A stretch of DNA of 6,173 bases, taken from positions 1 to 6,173 of the forward strand of contig CAMBPP010000084.1 in the NCBI GenBank assembly GCA_945869715.1, read 5' to 3'. The stretch comes from Bifidobacterium breve (GTDB lineage: Bacteria > Actinomycetota > Acidimicrobiia > Acidimicrobiales > Ilumatobacteraceae). This document shows, one piece after another, positions 1-5,817 of the stretch. Positions within the stretch are counted from its first letter, which is position 1. Each line of letters opens with the position of its first letter. The position numbers were made by a program, and so were the translations under genes. The notes below the pieces were generated by a model. It was not told the DNA's origin. It worked only from the letters and a program-made list of their open reading frames with translations, and did not search any database.

Positions 1-551
1 CCACGATCGATTTCTAAAACTTTTGTGGTGACATGGTCGAGCACGTGACGGTCGTGCGTTACCAAAATAAGACCGCCAGAAAAGTTGGCGAGCCACTCTT
101 CTAAGTATGCAATGGCATCGAGGTCGAGATGGTTGGTGGGCTCATCTAAAATGAGTGCATCCCATTCAGCAACGAGAAGTTGGGCAAGTGCAACACGTGT
201 TTGTTGCCCGCCAGACAGTTCGTCGGTGGGCGAGTCGAGAAGTTCCGACATTCCGAGACGATGCAATGCCGCTTCACCTTTCCAACCTTCGCCAACCGCA
301 TCGCGCACGGAACCTTTAGGCAAAACGGGCAACTGAGGAAGAACGCCAATGCGTGCGCCACGACCAGTGCGCACCACGCCGGCATCAGGTTCAAGCTCGC
401 CGCTAATAATGCGCAACAAGGTGCTCTTGCCACAGCCGTTGAGCCCCACCACGCCAATGCGGTCGCCGTCGTTCAAGGTAAGTGAAACATCGGCAAAGAG
501 GGGGCGGTTCGGCCGCGAGGCTTTTAAACCCTGGGCATCAATCAAAATCAC
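1..551 (-). CDS. Uup-like ABC-F family ATPase, N-terminal part (3' end off the left edge)
   Basis: ABC-F proteins are soluble twin-ATPase factors that bind the ribosomal E site and relieve stalled translation; they are not transporters. The 183 residues visible hold one complete ATPase domain: Walker A GLNGCGKST (36-44, K42), Q-loop Q73, signature LSGGQQ (112-117), Walker B with catalytic E137 inside DEPTNHLD, and switch His in THDR (H166). The tail after the H-loop (DHVTTKVLEIDR) resembles the first domain of Uup. The linker and second ATPase domain lie beyond the window. The start is GTG at 551: an in-frame TAG at 561-563 excludes anything longer. There is no Shine-Dalgarno sequence, and a TAGCCT box ends 6 bases before the GTG, so the mRNA is probably leaderless. 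The stretch between Walker A and signature is short (about 70 residues), with no Arm insertion as in EttA and shorter than E. coli Uup as I recall it. ABC-F membership is sure; the Uup assignment is inference. Confidence 0.9.
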   Translation of the reverse strand, partial: MILIDAQGLKASRPNRPLFADVSLTLNDGDRIGVVGLNGCGKSTLLRIISGELEPDAGVVRTGRGARIGVLPQLPVLPKGSVRDAVGEGWKGEAALHRLGMSELLDSPTDELSGGQQTRVALAQLLVAEWDALILDEPTNHLDLDAIAYLEEWLANFSGGLILVTHDRHVLDHVTTKVLEIDR

Positions 552-557
552 TGGCTC

Positions 558-563
558 AGGCTA
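558..563 (-). promoter_or_regulatory. Candidate -10 box (TAGCCT) of the Uup-like ABC-F gene, leaderless
   Basis: On the minus strand TAGCCT (TANNNT type) is followed by GAGCCA and then the GTG start, which would place the transcription start at or next to the first base of the GTG. The absence of a ribosome-binding site fits a leaderless mRNA, common in actinobacteria. No recognisable -35 hexamer is seen at 16-18 bases. The same nine bases TAGCCTGAG occur upstream of the carotenoid oxygenase gene. Confidence 0.45.
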
Positions 564-615
564 AGGGCTACAGACCAAGAGCGGGGGGTGACTAGCACGA
601 GGGGCCAGAAGGCTC

Positions 616-621
616 TAGTCT
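616..621 (+). promoter_or_regulatory. Candidate -10 box (TAGTCT) of the FG-GAP lipoprotein gene
   Basis: TAGTCT fits TANNNT and is followed by GA, giving TAGTCTGA, one base different from the box found upstream of two other genes here. Transcription would begin near 628, leaving a leader of about 23 bases that contains the ribosome-binding site. No good -35 element is visible. The rest of the 552-650 intergenic stretch shows a G-rich patch (584-589) and nothing else I can name. Confidence 0.4.
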
Positions 622-639
622 GAACTTAGATTTATTGAT

Positions 640-644
640 AGGGG
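640..644 (+). promoter_or_regulatory. Ribosome-binding site AGGGG of the lipoprotein gene
   Basis: AGGGG lies 6 bases before the ATG at 651. An in-frame TAG at 639-641 rules out any earlier start, so this site and ATG fix the N-terminus. Confidence 0.7.
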
Positions 645-650
645 ATTACC

Positions 651-1631
651 ATGATTCAGCATCGAAAAAACACATTGATTGTTGCCGCTTGCGCAACTCT
701 TGCGCTTGGTGCAGTACTCACCGCTTGCGGCGGAGGCGATGGTCGTACCCGCAACGCCGAAGTCACTACCACGCTCGACGAAAATGGAAATGCCCCAAGC
801 ACCACGTTGTTCGACTGGCAGGCGGGCTCAAGCACCACGGTGGGTGAAGGTTCAACTGAGTCGACCGATCCAACACAGAGTTCTGAACCTGGAAGCGTTG
901 ACACCACCATTGCTGGTGAGACAACAACAACTGCTGCAGCTGTTGCTAGTAGCCAAAATGTTATTTCTCCCACTGATGCTGCAGACGGCGATGCTTTCGG
1001 CGGAGCAGTGGCATTATCGGCGGACGGAAAGACTCTTGCAGTCGGCGCACTGTATGCCGATGTAAGTGGCAATAAAGATCAGGGCTCGGTCACGGTGTAT
1101 GGCCGTTCAGGCAAAACTTGGGCCGAAGAAAAAGTTCTTGTTGGTGACAATGGCAACGCAGAAGATTGGTTTGGCTATTCAGTGGCATTGTCGTCCGACG
1201 GCAACACGCTTGCTATTGGAGCGGTATACGCCGATGTGAATGGAAATAAAGACGAAGGTGCAGTGTCGGTGTTTGCGCGTAGTGGCGGTGCGTGGGCGTT
1301 GCAGAAAACATTGAATATTTCCAGTGGAACTGCTGGCGATCTCTTTGGTTATGCCGTGGCATTATCTGCCGATGGCAGCACGCTTGCTGTAGGAGCCATT
1401 AGCGCCGATATCCAAGCGAATGCTGACCAGGGTTCTGTATCGGTCTTTGCCCGCACCGGGTCTGCTTGGAAAGAACAACAAGTCATCACGCTCGACAACG
1501 GAGCGGCAAGCGGCAACTTCGGTTGGTCGGTTTCACTCTCGACCGACGGCAACACGCTCGCTGCTGGTGGGCCAAACCAAGGTGCAGGTAAAGCTGCTGT
1601 GTTTACCCGCAGCGGTGGTATCTGGTCGTAG
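651..1631 (+). CDS. Secreted lipoprotein with four FG-GAP-type beta-propeller repeats
   Basis: The 326-residue product has a lipoprotein signal: basic n-region (HRK), hydrophobic core, and lipobox LTAC with the lipidated Cys at 26. It should therefore be anchored on the outer face of the membrane. Residues 27-103 are a Thr/Ser/Gly-rich linker with runs such as TTTT, probably an extended spacer. Residues 104-326 hold four tandem repeats of the FG-GAP_2 type (PF14312-like): FGxxVALSxDGxTLAVGA, then an acidic loop (ADVxGNKDxG), then VxVFxRSGxxW. The FG pairs sit at 116, 174, 232 and 290, an exact 58-residue period. The fourth repeat is 6 residues short and lacks the acidic loop; the protein ends right after its final GGIWS. 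Propellers usually have 5-8 blades, so four is unusual. Function is unknown; surface binding or adhesion is only a guess. The gene is convergent with the downstream ABC-F gene, stops 3 bases apart. Confidence 0.9.
   Translation: MIQHRKNTLIVAACATLALGAVLTACGGGDGRTRNAEVTTTLDENGNAPSTTLFDWQAGSSTTVGEGSTESTDPTQSSEPGSVDTTIAGETTTTAAAVASSQNVISPTDAADGDAFGGAVALSADGKTLAVGALYADVSGNKDQGSVTVYGRSGKTWAEEKVLVGDNGNAEDWFGYSVALSSDGNTLAIGAVYADVNGNKDEGAVSVFARSGGAWALQKTLNISSGTAGDLFGYAVALSADGSTLAVGAISADIQANADQGSVSVFARTGSAWKEQQVITLDNGAASGNFGWSVSLSTDGNTLAAGGPNQGAGKAAVFTRSGGIWS
960..1628 (+). repeat. Four tandem 174-base units encoding FG-GAP-type blades
   Basis: Units begin at 960, 1134, 1308 and 1482. The first three are exactly 174 bases (58 codons); the fourth is cut to 147 by a 6-codon loss before its last strand and by the stop. 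The units are diverged at DNA level while key residues (FG, DGxTLA, RSGxxW) are kept, so the duplication is old and selected at protein level. Confidence 0.85.
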
Positions 1632-1634
1632 TTT

Positions 1635-3272
1635 TTACGCAGTAAGAGGTTTTGCTAATCGCACCTGAGCAAGTTGCTCGGGTGCGGCTAAGCCAGTCAT
1701 TGCAACCTCGTAATCGGGCAATGCATACACTTCGCCGTCGTCGGTAATCATGATGAAGCGGTCAAACTGTGCAAGAAAAGTACGGTCGTGGCTCACGGCT
1801 ATAACTGTGCCTTCAAACCCGTCTAGTGCACGCTCGAGTGCTTCAGACGACTCGATGTCAAGGTTGTCGGTAGGTTCATCAAGCAACAACACATTGTGAC
1901 CCGCAAGTTCGAGCGACAAAATTTCTAAACGTGCTTTTTGCCCACCAGACAATGTTTGAAATTCTTGGCGAGCATTGTTGCGCAGGCCGTAGCGCGCAAG
2001 TGCACGCATTGACTTTTCTTCTTCAACGAGTTTGTCGCGAACAATGTCGATACATGTGCGGCCTCGAAACTCTGGGCGGTCGTTAATTTGAGTGAACATT
2101 CCCACTGAAGTGCGCGGGCCAAAAGTAATTGTTCCGCTCAAGTCTTCTTTTTTACCGAATAATGCATTGAGCAAATGGGTTTTCCCTGTTCCGTTCGGGC
2201 CGATGAGGCCAACGCGCTCGCCAAAGTGCACTTCTTCGGAAAAAGGAAAAAAGAGGCTGCCAATAGACACTTCTTCAAACTTCACCACACGTCGGGCAGA
2301 GTCGGCACCACGAAAACGAACGTGAATGTGTTGGTCGGGAACGGGAGGCGGCGGTGGGCCAGCAGCAACAAATTTTTCCCAGCGTGTTTCGGCCCCGTTT
2401 GCCTTTGTCGCATTCTTAAAGTTTTGCGCGGCGCGCTGTTTCATTATTTTCATGTGATGAAAGAGTCGACGCTCTTCATCGTTCCAGCGCTTGAGGTCGT
2501 CGCCAAGTAGTTCTTGTCGCTTGGCGCGTGCATCGGGGAATGTGACATACGAACCGCCATGGCTCCAACATCCGGACCCTTCGATAACAATAATTTTGGT
2601 GGCAACACGTTCTAAAAGTGTGCGGTCGTGGCTCACCATGAGAATGGTGGAGCGACATTTTTTAATTTCCTCTTCAAGCCAGCCGCGTGTAGGAATATCG
2701 AGGTAGTTGTCGGGCTCGTCAAGCAGCAGCACATCGGCACCAGAAGTAAGAAGTAGATCGAGCACCAATCGCTTACGCTCGCCGCCGGAAAGTTCCGATA
2801 CCAAGCGCCGCGAGAAATCGTCAACAGGGGTTTTCACACTGCGCTGCGCTGCTGCTTGCCAGTCAGATTCCAATTCGTATCCGCCCAGGTCGCCCCAGTC
2901 GCCCAGCGCTGTGGCATAACCCATGCCGTCGTCAGTGCCGTCGGCTAGTGCTTTTTCTGCTGCAATGAGTGCGCGGCCCGCAGTGCGCAAATGTTTTGGA
3001 GCAACTTCCACAAGCATCTCTCGCAAGGTGTCGTTGGGGTTCGACATGCCCACTTCTTGGGTCATGGTGAGCATGGTGCCATTCACCGTGTACTCGCCAT
3101 CATCTGCTTCAATCACCTGCGACAAGATGCGCAATACGGTGCTTTTCCCTACGCCATTAGCGCCCACGATGGCTGCATGCTCACCAGGTGCAACTCCAAA
3201 GCTGACATCGAAAAATAACTGATCGGCCCCGGGTGGGGCATAGGCCAACTCTGAAACGACGATGCTGCTCAC
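1635..3272 (-). CDS. ABC-F family ATPase, actinobacterial clade with DEPDNYLD / DEPTDNLD motifs
   Basis: Complete twin-ATPase ABC-F protein of 545 residues, numbered from GTG 3272. First domain: Walker A GANGVGKST (37-45, K43), signature LSGGE (161-165), E186 within DEPDNYLD, SHDR (214-217). A charged linker follows (about 234-330), rich in Arg/Lys/Glu and ending in five consecutive prolines (306-310). Second domain: Walker A GPNGTGKTH (358-366, K364), signature LSGGQ (441-445), E466 within DEPTDNLD, SHDR (494-497). The variant motifs (KTH, DEPDNYLD, DEPTDNLD) match an actinobacterial ABC-F group as I recall it, and both catalytic Glu residues are kept, so both sites should hydrolyse ATP. Expected role: ribosome rescue or antibiotic protection at the E site; which one cannot be told. 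Start is uncertain: GTG 3272 gives the MSSIVVSEL N-terminus usual for the family, while GTG 3305 adds 11 residues (556 total). Neither has a Shine-Dalgarno sequence. It is divergent from the phosphotransferase gene. Confidence 0.92.
   Translation of the reverse strand: MSSIVVSELAYAPPGADQLFFDVSFGVAPGEHAAIVGANGVGKSTVLRILSQVIEADDGEYTVNGTMLTMTQEVGMSNPNDTLREMLVEVAPKHLRTAGRALIAAEKALADGTDDGMGYATALGDWGDLGGYELESDWQAAAQRSVKTPVDDFSRRLVSELSGGERKRLVLDLLLTSGADVLLLDEPDNYLDIPTRGWLEEEIKKCRSTILMVSHDRTLLERVATKIIVIEGSGCWSHGGSYVTFPDARAKRQELLGDDLKRWNDEERRLFHHMKIMKQRAAQNFKNATKANGAETRWEKFVAAGPPPPPVPDQHIHVRFRGADSARRVVKFEEVSIGSLFFPFSEEVHFGERVGLIGPNGTGKTHLLNALFGKKEDLSGTITFGPRTSVGMFTQINDRPEFRGRTCIDIVRDKLVEEEKSMRALARYGLRNNARQEFQTLSGGQKARLEILSLELAGHNVLLLDEPTDNLDIESSEALERALDGFEGTVIAVSHDRTFLAQFDRFIMITDDGEVYALPDYEVAMTGLAAPEQLAQVRLAKPLTA
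1660..1686 (+). terminator. Hairpin inside the ABC-F 3' end, possible terminator of the lipoprotein gene
   Basis: Arms CGCACCTGAGC (1660-1670) and GCTCGGGTGCG (1676-1686) pair over 11 positions around the loop AAGTT. It begins 28 bases after the lipoprotein stop and lies within the last codons of the convergent ABC-F gene. One pair (1666/1680) is a U·G wobble in plus-strand RNA but an A/C mismatch in minus-strand RNA, so the structure favours the plus-strand transcript. No U-tract follows, so intrinsic termination is uncertain. Confidence 0.45.
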
Positions 3273-3339
3273 TGGAGTATTCTTGCCGACGTAAGGGGTT
3301 CTCACACTTTTTTACACATATTGAGTCGGGGGGCAAAAT
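3273..3339. other. Divergent intergenic region between ABC-F and phosphotransferase genes
   Basis: These 67 bases (34 if the ABC-F gene starts at GTG 3305) must contain both promoters. They hold an A/T-rich patch (about 3305-3322) with a T-run and CATATT, but no clear -10/-35 pair on either strand, and not the TAG(C/T)CTGA box seen elsewhere in the window. The two promoters probably overlap or face each other closely. Confidence 0.4.
3328..3333 (+). promoter_or_regulatory. Ribosome-binding site GGGGGG of the phosphotransferase gene
   Basis: A run of six G lies 6 bases before the ATG at 3340. It replaces the usual GGAGG, pairing with the 16S tail through G·U wobbles. It supports ATG 3340 over the in-frame ATG at 3358, which has no such site. 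Confidence 0.6.
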
Positions 3340-4389
3340 ATGACAACACCAATTTCAATGAGCGATGTCTCAAGCGAGTGGCTCAGTGCTGTTTTAGGGA
3401 GCGATGTCACACTTCTACGCAGTGAACCTGTGGGTGCAGGTGTCGGGTTTTTAGGGCAACTGTCACGTGTTCATATTTCGGCCGCACATTTACCTGAAAC
3501 GCTCATTGTGAAGTTGCCGACCACAGACCCGGGTGGGCTCATGATGGGGGAAATGATGGGCGTGTGGGAACGTGAGCATCGTTTTTACACAGAAGTTGCT
3601 TCTCGTATTACTGCAATGCGTATTCCGCAGTGTTTTTCTTCAAGTGCGAACCCATATGTCTTAATTTTGGAAGATATGTCGCCAGCACAGTCTGGTGACC
3701 AAGTACTTGGCCCCACTGCACAACAAGCACGCGATGCTGTAGATGCTGCAGCGCGTCTACACAGTTCCTGGTTCAATACACCAGAAGTTCATGAACTCAC
3801 ATGGATGCCCGATATCTCTGACCCAATGACAGCAACGGTTGGCGAGATGTTTGCTATTGGTTGGCCAATATTTTTAGAGCGTTATGAAAGTACATTGCCA
3901 CCTCGTGTTTTACGGTGGTGTGAAGAATTCGCACCGCGTATTACACAGTGGATTGGGTCGTATTCAGCGTGGCCTGTCACTTTGTGTCACGGTGATTATC
4001 GACTCGACAATATGTTCTTTGGTGCCGATGGAACATTTGGTCTCATTGATTGGCAAATGGCGATGCGCGCGCCGAGCACAACAGATTTGGTGTACTTCAT
4101 TGGCACAAATTTGCCCACCGACATGCGTCGAGAGATGCAAGACGAATTAATACAACGTTATGTAGATGGTCTAGTAGAGGGAGGCGTACCAAGTGAGTGG
4201 GCAAATGTCGACAAAATTGTGCGCGGCCTCACTGAGGGCGTGCTTTTTTATTGCACATCATTTGGTGCCAGCATCCTCACTTTTGACCCTGCAAATGAAC
4301 GCGGCGCAGCACTGATGGACTCACTTGTACGACGTGCATTTAGTGCTGCCGATGATTTGTCGGCGGGTCATGTGTTTGGTTTCGCGTAG
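3340..4389 (+). CDS. Phosphotransferase, APH / ecdysteroid-kinase-like superfamily
   Basis: 349 residues, a usual length for this kinase-fold family that phosphorylates small hydroxylated molecules with ATP or GTP in the cytoplasm. N-lobe: Gly-rich loop VGAGVGFLG (about 31-39), candidate nucleotide-binding Lys in LIVKLPT (K58), helix-C acidic region WEREHRFY (E77/E79), and hinge-like LILEDM followed by GDQ. C-lobe: catalytic loop HGDYRLDN (217-224; D219 as base, N224 as metal ligand), then IDWQ with metal-binding D237. Together HGDYRLDN, IDWQ and DLVYF are typical of the actinobacterial 'phosphotransferase family protein' (PF01636/PF02958). The substrate is unknown. Drug resistance is possible because an ABC-F gene is divergent, but the family is broad and nothing here shows aminoglycoside specificity. 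Third codon positions are more A/T-rich than in the neighbours. The stop is 3 bases from that of the convergent oxygenase gene. Confidence 0.9.
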   Translation: MTTPISMSDVSSEWLSAVLGSDVTLLRSEPVGAGVGFLGQLSRVHISAAHLPETLIVKLPTTDPGGLMMGEMMGVWEREHRFYTEVASRITAMRIPQCFSSSANPYVLILEDMSPAQSGDQVLGPTAQQARDAVDAAARLHSSWFNTPEVHELTWMPDISDPMTATVGEMFAIGWPIFLERYESTLPPRVLRWCEEFAPRITQWIGSYSAWPVTLCHGDYRLDNMFFGADGTFGLIDWQMAMRAPSTTDLVYFIGTNLPTDMRREMQDELIQRYVDGLVEGGVPSEWANVDKIVRGLTEGVLFYCTSFGASILTFDPANERGAALMDSLVRRAFSAADDLSAGHVFGFA

Positions 4390-4392
4390 CGT

Positions 4393-5760
4393 TTAGTTGG
4401 CGGTGCTTGCGTCGATCCAGTTGCCATGGAAACCAAATGGCACGCGTGGCAAATGCACGCTGGCAACTGGCTCTTGGCTCATGGTCTTCGCATCGAAAAT
4501 AACAAAGTCGGAAGTGTTCTTTGCTTTGTCGAATACGTAGGTCATGAGATAGCCGTCGTCTTCTGACGAAGGGTTCTCTGCTGGTACGAATACTGCTTCA
4601 CCAGGTGAGCGACCTTTGCCAAGTTCAATTGATGTGCGAGCGCCAGTGAAGCGGTCGTATTTGATAATTGCGCCCGGATCTTCAAGGGGCGAATCAGAGC
4701 CACCAAGTTCTGGTGCAGACATTTCATAACCGAAGCGATGCTTGCGACCAATCACGGAATCGGCAACGCGTGGGAACTCGCCAGGGCGATCGTCCACTTG
4801 CTCTTCAGATACTTTGCCGGTTTTGGTGTTGATGACCCAACGCCAGAGAACTGGTGGTGGGAAATCCATGGCACTGTCGCGCCAAATGTGTGAGAAGCGT
4901 GCAACGTCGATGACGATGTTGTCGCCTTCTTCATATGAGTTCATGGGGTGAAAGACGTAGCAAGGGTTGATGTCGAACCATTTCACATCGGCATCGGCAC
5001 CATTGCGTGGCATCACACCAAGACGTGCGGGGTAGTTGTCGTCCCAGTGAATTGGAAGCTCGCCGCGCATTGCCATTTCAAGGTCGAATACTGCGGGAAG
5101 GTCCATGAAAATGACGTAGTTCTCGGTGACGTTGAAGTCGTGCATCATGGTGGGCCCGCCCACAGTGATGACGGTGTTTTGCACCATTTCACCAGTTGGC
5201 GAAACACGCAAGTAGGTGAGGTATGGCTCGAGAAAGTAGTACCCAAAAGCAAGCATTTCGCCAGTGAGTGGGCAGACCTTGGGGTGAGCAGTAAAGGAGC
5301 CGGTGAGTTTGCCGTTGTAGTTCGTTGGCCCAACGGTGTTCAAGTCGCCATCGAGTTCGTAAGGAAAGTGTCCTTCTTCGAGAGCAAGAAATTTCCCGGC
5401 GTGACCAAAGATGTGCGTGTTGGCTTTCGACATCGCCATGTCGCCAAGACCAGTATCCATGTCGAGAATGTTGCGTGACGGGTCGGTGATGTACGGGGTT
5501 TGCACGTAACGGTTGCGGTACCACTGTGCTTTTCCTTCACGCAAACGCACTCCATGAATCATGCCGTCACCAAGAAATGGATGATCGCTCATTCCGGTAA
5601 TGGGGTTTGCGCCATTGCGCAAATAACGACCATCAAGATGTGCAGGAATAGTGCCAGTGACTTTGAGGTCGGTGATCGTGAGTTCTTCTTGAACCGGTGC
5701 TCCGTTGCCACGAAGGTGCGGTGGAACTCCCTGTGCGGAAACATTGTCAATAACAGCCAT
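4393..5760 (-). CDS. Carotenoid oxygenase (RPE65 / carotenoid cleavage dioxygenase family)
   Basis: 455 residues, full length for PF03055. These non-haem iron enzymes split a C=C bond of carotenoids, apocarotenoids or stilbenes with O2 to give two carbonyl products. The four Fe(II)-binding His of the seven-bladed propeller are visible: H159 (TAHPK), H207 (MMHDFN), H271 (FHPMNSYEE) and H445 (GFHGNW, near the C-terminus). E277 in NSYE is a likely second-shell carboxylate. The N-terminal LDGRYLRNGANP and HPFLGDGMIHGV are typical of the family. No signal peptide is seen, so the enzyme is cytoplasmic, perhaps at the membrane surface. Substrate and cleavage position cannot be read from sequence; no carotenoid or rhodopsin gene lies in the window. 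Start: ATG 5760 has AAGGGGG 5 bases upstream. A TTG at 5784 with its own G-run would add 8 residues and is less likely. Confidence 0.94.
   Translation of the reverse strand: MAVIDNVSAQGVPPHLRGNGAPVQEELTITDLKVTGTIPAHLDGRYLRNGANPITGMSDHPFLGDGMIHGVRLREGKAQWYRNRYVQTPYITDPSRNILDMDTGLGDMAMSKANTHIFGHAGKFLALEEGHFPYELDGDLNTVGPTNYNGKLTGSFTAHPKVCPLTGEMLAFGYYFLEPYLTYLRVSPTGEMVQNTVITVGGPTMMHDFNVTENYVIFMDLPAVFDLEMAMRGELPIHWDDNYPARLGVMPRNGADADVKWFDINPCYVFHPMNSYEEGDNIVIDVARFSHIWRDSAMDFPPPVLWRWVINTKTGKVSEEQVDDRPGEFPRVADSVIGRKHRFGYEMSAPELGGSDSPLEDPGAIIKYDRFTGARTSIELGKGRSPGEAVFVPAENPSSEDDGYLMTYVFDKAKNTSDFVIFDAKTMSQEPVASVHLPRVPFGFHGNWIDASTAN
4417..4470 (+). terminator. Perfect 10-bp inverted repeat inside the oxygenase 3' end, possible terminator of the phosphotransferase gene
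   Basis: CCAGTTGCCA (4417-4426) and TGGCAACTGG (4461-4470) are perfect complements around a 34-base loop. A smaller hairpin inside the loop, GCGTG (4444-4448) with CACGC (4456-4460), abuts the right arm and could stack on the outer stem. The repeat begins 27 bases after the phosphotransferase stop, in the coding sequence of the convergent oxygenase gene. No U-tract is present, and the long loop lowers confidence in termination. Confidence 0.35.
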
Positions 5761-5765
5761 GACGG

Positions 5766-5772
5766 CCCCCTT
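5766..5772 (-). promoter_or_regulatory. Ribosome-binding site AAGGGGG of the carotenoid oxygenase gene
   Basis: On the minus strand AAGGGGG is followed by CCGTC and then ATG 5760. The spacing of 5 supports this ATG over the TTG at 5784. A second G-run (5787-5793 area) precedes that TTG at a spacing too short to be ideal. Confidence 0.65.
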
Positions 5773-5811
5773 GGCTACCAGCAAGATCCCCCATGGACCT
5801 ACTGGTTTCTC

Positions 5812-5817
5812 AGGCTA
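5812..5817 (-). promoter_or_regulatory. Candidate -10 box (TAGCCT) of the carotenoid oxygenase gene
   Basis: TAGCCTGAG on the minus strand is identical over nine bases to the box ahead of the Uup-like gene. Transcription would start near 5805, giving a leader of about 45 bases. It lies in the 66-base gap after the stop of the upstream Cys-repeat gene, suggesting the oxygenase can be transcribed on its own. No convincing -35 hexamer is seen. Confidence 0.4.

Noticed and set aside
26..58. Partial inverted similarity around GCACGTGAC and GTCGTGC
   Set aside because: Pairing is imperfect, and the stretch is fully explained by codons for the THDRHVLDHVTT segment of the ABC-F protein.
656..1072. 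138-codon open frame on the minus strand opposite the lipoprotein gene
   Set aside because: It mirrors the repeats and Thr-rich linker of the real gene (runs of Val and Ser). No ribosome-binding site, no family resemblance.
1600..1670. Frameshift cutting off further blades of the lipoprotein
   Set aside because: None of the plus-strand frames after the stop shows FG or DGxTLA repeat motifs; the downstream DNA encodes the ABC-F C-terminus on the other strand.
3340..4389. Calling the kinase an aminoglycoside resistance gene
   Set aside because: The HGDxxxxN and DW motifs define a broad superfamily. HGDYRLDN/IDWQ is typical of uncharacterised actinobacterial kinases.
4948..5478. 176-codon open frame on the plus strand, antisense to the carotenoid oxygenase
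   Set aside because: It lies entirely opposite a gene with clear catalytic residues, and its translation is low-complexity in His/Val with no recognisable motif. It is a codon-usage shadow.
5758..5784. TTG at 5784 as the oxygenase start
   Set aside because: The ATG at 5760 has a better-spaced AAGGGGG site, and the extra 8 residues (LVAKGAV-type) match nothing in the family.
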